From HGM04593 sp045578665 (GTDB lineage Bacteria; Bacteroidota; Bacteroidia; Bacteroidales; Bacteroidaceae), in assembly GCA_045578665.1 (NCBI GenBank), contig JAZNKR010000112.1, positions 1 through 28,158 on the forward strand: DNA of 28,158 bases. The letters run 5' to 3'. The notes under the pieces are model-generated. The model was not told the origin of the DNA, did not search any database, and worked only from the letters and a program-made list of their open reading frames with translations. Below, one piece after another: positions 1 through 7,448 of this stretch; the stretch's first letter is position 1, and every line of letters begins with the position of its first letter. The position numbers and the translations under genes are program-made.

Positions 1-199
1 AATAAATATTCCATAGAAGAGGTTGGTTAACCTCCGCCTTCCTTTACTTCGGTTAAACATCTTTTTCCTTCTTCACTTTGCAAATGTAGTAATTATATAT
101 TGTATAATTTTTCATTGTGCAAATCTAAGGTTGAAGAGGGAGTGCCCGCAGGGCGAGGGAGTTCCAATCATTGACTTAAATTTTTCTTAATAAAAAAAT
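1..199. other. Non-coding left edge
   Basis: No credible gene is visible. The stretch is AT-rich with a short hairpin (GAGGTT/AACCTC, about 19-34). A TACATTTG box on the minus strand at 88-81 could be the -7 element of a leftward gene beyond the window edge. No matching -33 TTTG lies 19-21 nt upstream, so this is weak. A GC-rich repeat at 136-165 is listed separately. The region ends where the MITE-like element begins. Confidence 0.5.
136..165 (+). repeat. GC hairpin with GAGGGA flanks
   Basis: A perfect GCCC-GCA-GGGC hairpin (144-154) lies between two GAGGGAGT copies. The right flank, GCGAGGGAGTTCC, resembles GCGAGTGAGTTCC inside both MITE-like copies (minus strand near 390 in copy A; plus strand near 10643-10655 in copy B). 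It may be a diverged member of the same palindromic repeat family. That relationship is inferred from short matches only. Confidence 0.4.
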
Positions 200-424
200 A
201 TTACTGTCCGGTAAAAATTACTAATTGTTTTTGGCTAAACAGTATTTTTTAATGGCAGTTTGTAGTTATCTTGATTTAAACAAAGTTTACGTTCTTTTTG
301 TGCCGACAAAAAGAACCAAAAAGCTCTGCGCATGGGCGCTTTCTTAACGGCAGCCTCAGCTGATGACTTTTGGGGCTGCGGAACTCACTCGCTACGTTCG
401 CTCAAACAGTCTTTCGCTTCGCGC

Positions 425-489
425 AAGTTTGGCTACTCTCGGCATAGTGCAAATGAATTTGCCCTCTGCTCTCGCTTGCACAAACTTTT
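425..489 (-). repeat. Palindromic repeat unit nested in copy A (unit 1)
   Basis: Read on the minus strand, a short palindrome GCAAAT-TC-ATTTGC (449-462) lies between CGAGAGCAGAG on the left and TATGCCGAGAG on the right. The layout, CGAG-type flanks around a self-complementary core with a two-base centre, is shared with units at 517-536, 13641-13660, 13716-13735, 13801-13814 and 28101-28116. This unit is absent from MITE copy B. Confidence 0.6.
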
Positions 490-496
490 AATAAAA

Positions 497-561
497 CAGG
501 CTTCGTCTCAGGATAAAAAACAAGTGAACTTGTTTTATTCTCCATTCGACTTGCGCTGTTT
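497..561 (-). repeat. Palindromic repeat unit nested in copy A (unit 2)
   Basis: The core AAAACAAGT-TC-ACTTGTTTT (minus strand, 536-517) is flanked by GGAGAAT on one side and TTATCCTGAG on the other. It aligns with very few mismatches to the unit around 13716-13735, which has GGAGAAG, the same core arms with TT at the centre, then TTATCCCGAG. It is therefore the same repeat as in the trmH/tamL intergenic array, here nested within a transposon-like element. Copy B lacks it. Confidence 0.7.
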
Positions 562-786
562 TTCGCCTCTTTCCAAAAGTCATTGGCGCAGTCTGCCTAA
601 AAGCTTAATGCGCATCAATGAAGCAATGAACCTCTCAATGAAGCAATGTGGCTTGTAGCAACTTAAAGAATGGAACCTTAAGGGCTTAAGCATGTTTACC
701 GGACAGTAATATTTCTATATATCCTGTCTCTACTTTTTGACAACAATTCACAAGAATTGTAGCAAAATGTATTTTTTATAGCCAAG

Positions 787-818
787 TTTCTTGATTTCGG
801 GATATTGTGGTATCTTTG
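787..818 (+). promoter_or_regulatory. Promoter of the DEAD-box helicase
   Basis: A -7 box TATCTTTG at 811-818 lies 20 nt after a TTTC -33-like box at 787-790. This matches the Bacteroidota primary sigma consensus TTTG-N19-TAnnTTTG with one mismatch. Its position means the coding start must be the ATG at 845, not an upstream in-frame ATG at 791. Confidence 0.7.
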
Positions 819-844
819 CAGCCTTGTTTTCAAAGGTAATACTA

Positions 845-2191
845 ATGGAGGAGAATTTAAACGTAGAATTGAATTTGAAGCAGAGCGCTGCACTTGCGGC
901 TATGTCCATAACCGAGCTTAACGGCATGCAGAAGGCGGTGTTGAAGCAGTTCCGCGATGGAGGAGACATAGTAGTGCTTTCGCCGACCGGTACCGGAAAG
1001 ACTCTTGCTTTTCTTATGCCGATGTTGGAGCAACTCGATGGCGAAAGTAGCGAGGTGCAGGCTGTTGTTGTTCTTCCTACGCGCGAACTTGCGCGGCAGG
1101 TGGCAGAGGTGTGGAAGAAAATGTCTACAGGCATCAAGGCTGTCTGTCTGCATGGCGGTCGTCCGGCAAGCGAGGAAGCAGCACAGATTAAAGGCTCGGT
1201 TCCTCCTCTTATAATAGCGACTCCCGGACGTCTGAATGATCATATCGCGCGAGGTACTTTCGGTTGTGAGAGTGTCCGTGTGTTGATTCTTGATGAGTTT
1301 GACAAGGCTTTGGAACTCGGATTCAGAGAAGAGATGGAGAATCTCCGCAACAGTATGCCATTTGTTGAGCGCAATATGCTTTTTTCGGCAACCGACACAG
1401 ACGAACTCTCCGCTTTTGTAGAGCTTGAAGACTGTGTTAAGCTGGATTTTACAGATGTTGTTGATAACCCACAGGAACGCACAGCCTTCTATCTGGTGAA
1501 GAGTACTCAGGAGAAACGTCTCGATTCACTCGCCACACTTCTTTTGTTGCTGCAAGGAGAACCTTCGATTGTCTTCTGCAATTTCCGCGAAATGGTCGAT
1601 GAGGTCTATTCATTCTTAAAGAAAAAAGGTCTCTCTGTAGTGGCATATCATGGCGGAATGGAGCAGAAACAGCGCGAACTTGCATTGTATAAATTCAGGA
1701 GCGGCTGCTCTGTCGTGCTTGTGTGCACAGATGTGGCTTCGCGTGGACTGGATATTCCGGATGTTAAGCATGTTGTCCATTACCAGCGTCCGGTAAACGA
1801 GGATAGCTACATTCATCGTAACGGTCGCACAGCGCGTTGGAGAGCCGAGGGCAATGTCTACATTTTCCATATCGAGGGAGGTTCGTTGCCCGAATATGTT
1901 TCGGACGAATTGCCCGCGTTCGATTTCAAACGCTCCGTACCTATGCCGGTAAAGGCGCCGTGGAGAGTGCTTTATATAGGAAAGGGTAAAAAAGACAAAA
2001 TAAGCCGTGGCGATATAGCCGGTTTCTTTATGAAAAAGGGTGGTGTCAAACAGAAAGATTTGGGAATCATTGTCGTGTACGACCGTTATTCATATGCGGC
2101 TGTTCGCAGCGAAGCTGTGAGACCGTTGTTGAGAGCAGTTGCAAACGAGAAGATTAAAGGTATAAAAACCATTATAGAGGAAATTAAATAA
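845..2191 (+). CDS. DEAD-box ATP-dependent RNA helicase, DbpA-like
   Basis: The 448-residue product has the two RecA-like domains of an ATP-dependent RNA helicase. Visible motifs are PTGTGKT (47-53, ATP binding), PTRELA (78-83), TPGR (126-129), DEFD (150-153, motif II), SAT (181-183), TDVASRGLD (295-303) and HRNGRTAR (324-331). Motif II reads DEFD rather than DEAD, and motif VI has Asn where HRIGRTGR is usual. The C-terminal part (about 374-447) looks like the DbpA RNA-binding domain, which in DbpA recognises 23S rRNA hairpin 92 during large-subunit assembly; that specificity is inferred here. An upstream in-frame ATG (791) would precede the promoter, so 845 is preferred. The gene is monocistronic, with its own promoter and a terminator at 2198. 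Confidence 0.9.
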   Translation: MEENLNVELNLKQSAALAAMSITELNGMQKAVLKQFRDGGDIVVLSPTGTGKTLAFLMPMLEQLDGESSEVQAVVVLPTRELARQVAEVWKKMSTGIKAVCLHGGRPASEEAAQIKGSVPPLIIATPGRLNDHIARGTFGCESVRVLILDEFDKALELGFREEMENLRNSMPFVERNMLFSATDTDELSAFVELEDCVKLDFTDVVDNPQERTAFYLVKSTQEKRLDSLATLLLLLQGEPSIVFCNFREMVDEVYSFLKKKGLSVVAYHGGMEQKQRELALYKFRSGCSVVLVCTDVASRGLDIPDVKHVVHYQRPVNEDSYIHRNGRTARWRAEGNVYIFHIEGGSLPEYVSDELPAFDFKRSVPMPVKAPWRVLYIGKGKKDKISRGDIAGFFMKKGGVKQKDLGIIVVYDRYSYAAVRSEAVRPLLRAVANEKIKGIKTIIEEIK

Positions 2192-2197
2192 TTGCAC

Positions 2198-2222
2198 AAT
2201 TTCACACGTGTGAAATTTTTTT
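2198..2222 (+). terminator. Terminator after the helicase
   Basis: A perfect palindrome, AATTTCAC-ACGT-GTGAAATT (2198-2217), begins 6 nt after the helicase stop codon and runs into a T tract. It fits an intrinsic terminator, although the stem is AT-rich. Confidence 0.7.
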
Positions 2223-2253
2223 GGTGAAAAAGCAGTATAAAATTTCCTTATAT

Positions 2254-2284
2254 TTTGTTTTTTAAAAAAGAATGGATACCTTTG
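2254..2284 (+). promoter_or_regulatory. Promoter of the serC operon
   Basis: TTTG at 2254-2257, a 19 nt spacer, then TACCTTTG at 2277-2284: an exact match to the Bacteroidota -33/-7 consensus. The leader to the serC ATG is about 50 nt. Confidence 0.85.
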
Positions 2285-2341
2285 CGACCTTGTCAATAGA
2301 AATTTAAGAAGTTTATACATATTTGTTAATAGATATAAAAT

Positions 2342-3409
2342 ATGAAGAAGTATAATTTTAATGCCGGTCCTTCGATTTTGCCGGCCGAAGTAATTGAGCA
2401 GGCGGCTCAAGCTGTATCGGATTTTAATGGAATTGGTCTATCTATATTGGAAATCAGTCATCGTTCAAAAGATTTTCAGCCTGTAATTCCCGAGGCTGTT
2501 TCTCTTTTCAAGGAACTGTTGGATATTCCCGAGGGATATTCAGTGATTTTCCTTGGCGGTGGTGCAAGTCTCGAATTCTGCATGATACCTTTCAACTTCC
2601 TCGAGAAGAAGGCTGTGTATCTCAACACCGGAACCTGGGCAAACAAGGCTATGAAAGAGGCAAAACTCTTCGGTGAGGTTGCAGAGGTTGCATCGTCAAA
2701 GGACAGAAACTACTGCTACGTTCCCAAGAACTATGAGATTCCCACAGATGCCGACTATTTACACATTACAACAAACAACACCATTTATGGAACAGAAATC
2801 CGCAAGGATATTGATTCTCCCGTACCTCTCATCGCGGATATGTCATCCGACATCTTCTCTCGTCCCGTAGATGTAAGCAAGTATGCTTGTATATATGGTG
2901 GTGCACAGAAGAACCTTGCTCCTGCAGGTGTCTCTTTCGTTATTGTAAAGGACGATGCTCTTGGCAAGGTTTCACGCACAATCCCCACAATGCTCGACTA
3001 TCGTACACACATCAAGGGTGAGTCCATGTTCAACACTCCTCCCGTATTCCCCATCTACGCGGCTCTTTGCAATCTCCGTTGGATAAAGGCTCAGGGTGGT
3101 GTGCCCGAAATGCAACGTCGTGCAGCTGTACGTGCCGAGATGCTTTACAACGAAATTGACCGCAACAAATGTTTCCGTGGTACGGCCGACATCGAAGACC
3201 GTTCATACATGAACATCGACTTTGTGATGAGCGATGAATATAAGGAACTTGAGGGCGAATTCATGGAGTTTGCAACCTCAAAAGGTCTTGTGGGCATCAA
3301 GGGACACCGTTCAATCGGCGGTTTCCGTGCATCGTGCTACAATGCGCTCCCCATCGAGGCAGTGCAGGTTCTTGTCGACTGCATGAAAGAGTTTGAGAAA
3401 AATCATTAA
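2342..3409 (+). CDS. serC: Phosphoserine aminotransferase
   Basis: SerC transfers the amino group of glutamate to 3-phosphohydroxypyruvate, giving 3-phosphoserine; it also serves pyridoxal phosphate synthesis in some bacteria. The 355 residues match the usual family length. The N-terminus has the family's NAGPSILP signature (7-14), and YGGAQKNLAPAG (185-196) contains the PLP-binding lysine, K190. The C-terminal GHRSIGGFRAS segment is also typical. It is the first gene of the serC-serA-DUF1015 cluster, downstream of a consensus promoter, and serA follows after 21 nt. Confidence 0.97.
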   Translation: MKKYNFNAGPSILPAEVIEQAAQAVSDFNGIGLSILEISHRSKDFQPVIPEAVSLFKELLDIPEGYSVIFLGGGASLEFCMIPFNFLEKKAVYLNTGTWANKAMKEAKLFGEVAEVASSKDRNYCYVPKNYEIPTDADYLHITTNNTIYGTEIRKDIDSPVPLIADMSSDIFSRPVDVSKYACIYGGAQKNLAPAGVSFVIVKDDALGKVSRTIPTMLDYRTHIKGESMFNTPPVFPIYAALCNLRWIKAQGGVPEMQRRAAVRAEMLYNEIDRNKCFRGTADIEDRSYMNIDFVMSDEYKELEGEFMEFATSKGLVGIKGHRSIGGFRASCYNALPIEAVQVLVDCMKEFEKNH

Positions 3410-3430
3410 TAGATAGAATTTTACAAATAT

Positions 3431-4351
3431 ATGAAAAAGGTATTGGTTGCAACCGAGAAGCCTTTTGCTCCCGTTGCTATAAAAGGAATACGCGAAGTTA
3501 CCGACGCAGCAGGTTACGAACTTGTACTGCTCGAAAAATATACATCAAAGCAGGATTTGCTCGCGGCTGTTGCCGATGTTGACGCCATAATCATCCGCAG
3601 CGACATTGTCGATGCCGAGGTGATGGCAGCTGCCAAAAATCTGAAGATTGTTGTACGTGCAGGTGCAGGATACGACAATGTTGACCTTGTCGCTGCTACA
3701 GAAAAGGGTATTTGTGTAATGAACACACCCGGACAGAACGCAAATGCAGTTGCAGAACTTGTGTTCGGTATGCTGGTATTCATGGCACGCGGAATGTTCA
3801 GCGGTGCAGCGGGTTGTGAACTCAAAGGCCGCACCATCGGTATCCATGCGTTCGGAAACGTAGGCCGCAATGTTGCCCGCATTGCCAAAGGATTCGGCAT
3901 GAATGTGGCTGTTTACGATGCGTTTGTACCCAAAGCGGCTGTAGAAGAGGCTGGTTGCAAGTGGTGTGAGACTCCCGAGGAACTCTACTCATGCTCCGAT
4001 GTTGTCTCTTTGCATCTTCCCGCAACGGCAGAGACCAAACAGTCTATCAACAAGGCGCTTGTATCGAATATGCCCAAGCCGGCTTTCCTTATCAACACAG
4101 CACGCAAGGAGGTTATCAACGAGGCTGAGCTCATAGAGGTGATGGCAGAGCGTCCCGACTTCAAATATGCTACCGACATAGCTCCCGTGGCTGCTGAGGA
4201 GTTTGCCAAGTTCGAAGGTCGTTACTTCGCTACACCCAAGAAGATGGGTGCACAGACAGCCGAGGCAAATATCAATGCCGGCATTGCAGCAGCCAAGCAG
4301 ATTGTTGCATTCTTCGAAGAGGGTTGCGAAAGATTCCGTCTTAATAAATAA
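3431..4351 (+). CDS. serA: D-3-phosphoglycerate dehydrogenase, short form
   Basis: SerA oxidises 3-phosphoglycerate to 3-phosphohydroxypyruvate with NAD, the first step of serine synthesis. The 306 residues hold only the substrate and nucleotide-binding domains; the C-terminal ACT regulatory domain of the long form is absent, so classic serine feedback through ACT is not expected. The Rossmann loop is in GIHAFGNVGR (137-146). NTAR (222-225) gives the substrate-binding Arg. Where most members have a catalytic His in a TPH segment, this protein reads TPKKMGAQT (268-276), placing Lys 270 at that position. This matches the Lys-type short enzymes known from Bacteroidota and Entamoeba. It lies between serC and the DUF1015 gene, with gaps of 21 and 8 nt. 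Confidence 0.95.
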   Translation: MKKVLVATEKPFAPVAIKGIREVTDAAGYELVLLEKYTSKQDLLAAVADVDAIIIRSDIVDAEVMAAAKNLKIVVRAGAGYDNVDLVAATEKGICVMNTPGQNANAVAELVFGMLVFMARGMFSGAAGCELKGRTIGIHAFGNVGRNVARIAKGFGMNVAVYDAFVPKAAVEEAGCKWCETPEELYSCSDVVSLHLPATAETKQSINKALVSNMPKPAFLINTARKEVINEAELIEVMAERPDFKYATDIAPVAAEEFAKFEGRYFATPKKMGAQTAEANINAGIAAAKQIVAFFEEGCERFRLNK

Positions 4352-4359
4352 TATGTGCC

Positions 4360-5607
4360 ATGGCTGTAGTTAAACCATTCAAAGGATACAGACCTCCTCA
4401 GGCAATTGTAGAGGAGGTTCAGAGCCGCCCTTACGATGTACTCAACTCTGATGAGGCACGTGCCGAGGCAGCAGGCAACGAAAAGTCGTTGTACCATATC
4501 ATTCGTCCCGAAATAGATTTTCCCGTAGGCACAGACGAGCACTCTCCCGAGGTCTATGAAAAGGCTGCAGAGAATTTTGCAAAATTCAAGAACAACGGCT
4601 GGCTTGTTCAAGACGAGAAAGAGCAGTACTACATCTATGCGCAGACCATGAACGGAAAGACCCAATATGGTCTTGTAGTCTGCACATATGTCAATGATTA
4701 TCTCGACGGTACTATAAAGAAACACGAACTTACCCGCCGCGACAAGGAAGAGGACCGCATGAAACATGTGCGTGTCAACAATGCCAACATCGAACCGGTG
4801 TTCCTTGCATACCCCGACAGCGATGTTCTTAACACTGTCATTGCTTCGTATGTCTCTGCCGAGCCTGTATATTCGTTCGTTGCAGAGCTCGACGGATTCG
4901 GTCATCAGTTCTGGATTGTAGACAAGGACGAGGATATTGCAACCATCACAGCAGAGTTTGCCAAGATGCCTGCCCTGTATATTGCAGACGGTCACCACCG
5001 CTCGGCTGCTGCCGCGCTTGTGGGCAAGGAGAAGGCCGACAACAACCCCAATCATAGAGGCGACGAGGAGTACAACTACTTTATGGCAGTATGTTTCCCC
5101 GAATCGCAGCTCACCATCATCGATTACAACCGTGTGGTGAAAGATCTGAATGGATTGTCGTCAGAGGAATTCCTTGCGGCTGTTGCCAAGAATTTTGTCG
5201 TTACACCCAAGGGGGCAGATATTTACAAACCTGCGCGTCTGCACGAATTCTCCATGTATCTCGACGGCAATTGGTATGCACTCACAGCGAAAGAGGGTAC
5301 ATACGACGATGCCGACCCGATAGGTGTGCTCGATGTAACAATTTCGTCAAATCTTATCCTTGACGAGATTTTGGGCATAAAGGACCTGCGCAGCGACAAG
5401 CGTGTGGATTTTGTAGGCGGCATCCGCGGTCTTGGCGAACTGAAGCGTCGTGTAGACAGCGGCGAGATGAAGATGGCGCTCGCCCTCTATCCCGTGTCGA
5501 TGAAGCAACTTATGGATATTGCCGATTCGGGCAACATAATGCCCCCGAAGACTACATGGTTCGAGCCTAAGTTGCGTTCGGGACTCATTGTCCATGAATT
5601 GTCTTGA
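4360..5607 (+). CDS. DUF1015 family protein in the serine operon
   Basis: The 415-residue protein belongs to the DUF1015 (PF06245) family: an N-terminal FKGYRPP segment, a charged KHELTRRDKEED segment (121-132) and the hallmark ADGHHRSAAA (209-218). No biochemical role is firmly known to me. A DGHHR-type motif recalls the ParB/sulfiredoxin fold of free-serine kinases such as SerK and SbnI, which interconvert serine and phosphoserine. This is only a motif resemblance. The position directly behind serC and serA, with an 8 nt gap, suggests a role in serine or phosphoserine metabolism, and no SerB is encoded in the window. No signal peptide is seen, so it is probably cytosolic. Confidence 0.88.
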   Translation: MAVVKPFKGYRPPQAIVEEVQSRPYDVLNSDEARAEAAGNEKSLYHIIRPEIDFPVGTDEHSPEVYEKAAENFAKFKNNGWLVQDEKEQYYIYAQTMNGKTQYGLVVCTYVNDYLDGTIKKHELTRRDKEEDRMKHVRVNNANIEPVFLAYPDSDVLNTVIASYVSAEPVYSFVAELDGFGHQFWIVDKDEDIATITAEFAKMPALYIADGHHRSAAAALVGKEKADNNPNHRGDEEYNYFMAVCFPESQLTIIDYNRVVKDLNGLSSEEFLAAVAKNFVVTPKGADIYKPARLHEFSMYLDGNWYALTAKEGTYDDADPIGVLDVTISSNLILDEILGIKDLRSDKRVDFVGGIRGLGELKRRVDSGEMKMALALYPVSMKQLMDIADSGNIMPPKTTWFEPKLRSGLIVHELS

Positions 5608-5634
5608 TTTTGATACCGGAAACAGCTATCGGTT

Positions 5635-6258
5635 TTGGAAACAGATATATATAAAACAATAGATGTGCAAGGCGAGGGAATTTACTCCGAGAAGAGGAGT
5701 AAATTTCTCGCTTTTGCCATTCCTGTGCAGACGGTCGATGATGTGAAACGCGAAGTGGAGGCATATCAGAAGAAGTACTACGATGCGAGGCACGTCTGCT
5801 ATGCCTACAGGCTTGGCGAGCGCCGCGAACTATTCCGTGCCAACGACAACGGCGAGCCTTCGGGTACGGCGGGAAAGCCCATCCTCGGGCAGATAGACAG
5901 CCGCGAACTTACGAATGTCCTTGTGATAGTGGTGCGTTATTTCGGTGGAATAAAGTTAGGCACCAGCGGACTCATTGTTGCATACAAGGCTGCGGCTGCC
6001 GAGGCGCTCGATGCTACGGAGCATGTAGAAAAGACAATAAACGAAGAGATTACCCTTAAATTCTCCTACCCTCTGTTGAATGATGTCCTTCGCATCGTAA
6101 AGGAGGAGAATCCCCGCATAGTGGAGCAGCTGTTTGACAATGAATGCGTAGTGAAGTTGTCTATACGTCTGTCGCGCATGCCGCGCTTGCGCGAACGTTA
6201 CGAGAAACTTGTCATTGACAGTCGCAACGACCTTGTGATTGTAGACGATGAGGTATAG
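5635..6258 (+). CDS. YigZ/IMPACT family protein (TTG start)
   Basis: The 207-residue protein has the UPF0029 (Impact_N) domain with the segment YFGGIKLGTSGL (about 103-114), followed by a DUF1949-like C-terminal domain. E. coli YigZ and eukaryotic IMPACT are the reference members; a translation-linked role is suspected but not settled. The start must be TTG at 5635: a stop codon (5611-5613) lies just upstream in frame, no ATG follows before the conserved core, and the reading matches the family N-terminus. It is 27 nt behind the DUF1015 gene with no promoter evident, so it is probably the last gene of the serC operon. It converges on the glutaminase-like gene with a 15 nt gap. Confidence 0.88.
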   Translation: METDIYKTIDVQGEGIYSEKRSKFLAFAIPVQTVDDVKREVEAYQKKYYDARHVCYAYRLGERRELFRANDNGEPSGTAGKPILGQIDSRELTNVLVIVVRYFGGIKLGTSGLIVAYKAAAAEALDATEHVEKTINEEITLKFSYPLLNDVLRIVKEENPRIVEQLFDNECVVKLSIRLSRMPRLRERYEKLVIDSRNDLVIVDDEV

Positions 6259-6273
6259 TTGCTCTTTATTTCC

Positions 6274-7272
6274 CTATAGATAGACACCTGCTGCTTCTGC
6301 CGGTATGTTGCAATCTACTCTTGCTGCTGCCGGGTCGAAGATATTCAGCCCACCCTTTTCTATTACGAACTTTATCGCAGCCTGTGCCTTTACTGAGCAC
6401 CAGCGGCTGTCCAATGGCGGCGCATAAGCGGCGATACCGAACATGCCGGGAAGTATGCCCATGATACCGCCGCTGACGCCTGTCTTTGCAGGGATACCTG
6501 CGGTGAACAGCCATTCGTTGTTGTAGTCGGAAAGACCGCAGGATGCCATAAGTGATATGATTTTCGATGCGTATCGTTTCTCGAAAATCTTCTCTTTTTT
6601 TGTAGGATTGATGCCGTTGTTGGCAATTGTTGCCGCAAATGTAGCCAGCTGTTCTGTAGTTACACCTATAGCGCACTGCTTGGTGTAGAGCTCGAGCGAA
6701 AGTTCAGGGTCGTCATAAATCCTGTTGTTGCTTTTCAGCAACCATGCAATTGCACGCTGTTCGGCATTCTGTGAGGATTGTGCCTTGTAAAGCTCCTCTA
6801 TGAACTCTGTGCGGCTGCCGCAGAGTGCGTTTATGTTGTCGCTTATGGATTTCCATTTCTGTCCTATATTCCCCACTGTGTTCACCATGCTTATTGCCGC
6901 CAATGCCCCCGGGAGCATCAATGGGGTAGAGGGAAGGTCGTCTTCGAGCATCATTGCAGTAGCCGGTGCTGAAGGAAGGGAGTAGCTGTTGCATCCTATC
7001 AATTTTTGCATTGTCTCGCAACCGTATTGCTTTAGCACAAGCAGGGCAGTGGCTATAGTGGATATGCTGTCAAGTGCAAATATGTAATTGCTGTCGCCAA
7101 TGTTTATGGTCTCTCCATCGACAAAACAGAGCGAGATGCCGAAGAGGTCGCTCTCTTCCTTTGCGTAATATGGAATATGCGTGGCGTTGGTGCCGTCTTT
7201 GATTCTTCTGCAATGTTCGTATGCCGAATTGGCAATATCTCTTATCTCTTGTTTGGTAATGATTGCTTCCAT
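6274..7272 (-). CDS. Glutaminase (GlsA-type) homologue with degenerate active site
   Basis: The 332 residues follow the serine-dependent glutaminase fold (beta-lactamase-like), whose enzymes hydrolyse glutamine to glutamate. Family landmarks remain: YTKQCAIGVTTEQLA (196-210) and GIPAKTGVSGGI (259-270). Key residues have changed. The catalytic SxxK motif reads SIST (69-72), with Thr 72 in place of the general-base Lys. The usual NPMINAGA segment reads TPLMLPGA, losing the Asn. The RN of RNRA becomes QR. CGMYD becomes CGLSD, losing a conserved Tyr. The PSG..FNS region is also unlike the family. The frame is intact with no stops, so this is a divergent or non-catalytic member rather than a decayed gene. 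No clear promoter was found upstream. Confidence 0.85.
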   Translation of the reverse strand: MEAIITKQEIRDIANSAYEHCRRIKDGTNATHIPYYAKEESDLFGISLCFVDGETINIGDSNYIFALDSISTIATALLVLKQYGCETMQKLIGCNSYSLPSAPATAMMLEDDLPSTPLMLPGALAAISMVNTVGNIGQKWKSISDNINALCGSRTEFIEELYKAQSSQNAEQRAIAWLLKSNNRIYDDPELSLELYTKQCAIGVTTEQLATFAATIANNGINPTKKEKIFEKRYASKIISLMASCGLSDYNNEWLFTAGIPAKTGVSGGIMGILPGMFGIAAYAPPLDSRWCSVKAQAAIKFVIEKGGLNIFDPAAARVDCNIPAEAAGVYL

Positions 7273-7376
7273 AAAATTTTTGCGAACCGATAGTTGTTCT
7301 TGCTATTGAAACGCTTTAGCATGCAAAAGAGTTCGCAGTTTTATGTTCTTGGAATATGAACACCGCCGATAATACA

Positions 7377-7410
7377 AGATGAGGTTGTGCCTCGGCACAA
7401 CCTCATCTTG
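7377..7410 (-). terminator. Hairpin after the small membrane protein gene
   Basis: A 15 bp perfect stem, AAGATGAGGTTGTGC / GCACAACCTCATCTT with a 4 nt CTCG loop, lies about 40 nt past the stop codon of the 7449-7634 gene and 104 nt before the glutaminase-like gene. There is no long T tract on either strand, so it may act as a stem-only terminator or a processing site. Confidence 0.6.
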
Positions 7411-7448
7411 TCAATTGCAATAAATCTGTGTGGAATGTAAATTCGAGA

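Larger units (their letters stand above)
200..710 (+). mobile_element. MITE-like element, copy A (511 bp)
   Basis: Both ends carry the same 16 bp terminal inverted repeat: ATTACTGTCCGGTAAA at 200-215 and its reverse complement at 695-710. An almost identical element lies inverted at 10479-10840, which shows this is a dispersed repeat. No transposase is encoded. The only sizeable reading frame (332-658) has no recognisable family and is not preserved in copy B, so the element looks non-autonomous. Inside is a strong hairpin, GTTCTTTTTGT-GCCG-ACAAAAAGAAC at 291-316, also kept in copy B. Copy A holds about 149 bp (412-560) that copy B lacks, consisting of two palindromic repeat units. AATATT flanks both sides directly, but it is palindromic and may be part of the inverted repeat, so the target duplication is unclear. 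The parent transposase family cannot be told from here. Confidence 0.75.

Noticed and set aside
332..658. Open frame of 108 codons inside MITE copy A
   Set aside because: Its composition follows the repeats it crosses, no family is recognisable, and the frame is not preserved in copy B, which lacks the middle 149 bp.
4222..5055. Long minus-strand frame (277 codons) opposite serA and DUF1015
   Set aside because: It lies antisense to two well-supported genes in a frame that is often open in this codon usage, and the product resembles nothing.
5635..5637. TTG start of the YigZ gene as a sign of a broken gene
   Set aside because: The conserved N-terminal domain begins immediately and the frame is intact, so an alternative start codon is the simpler reading.
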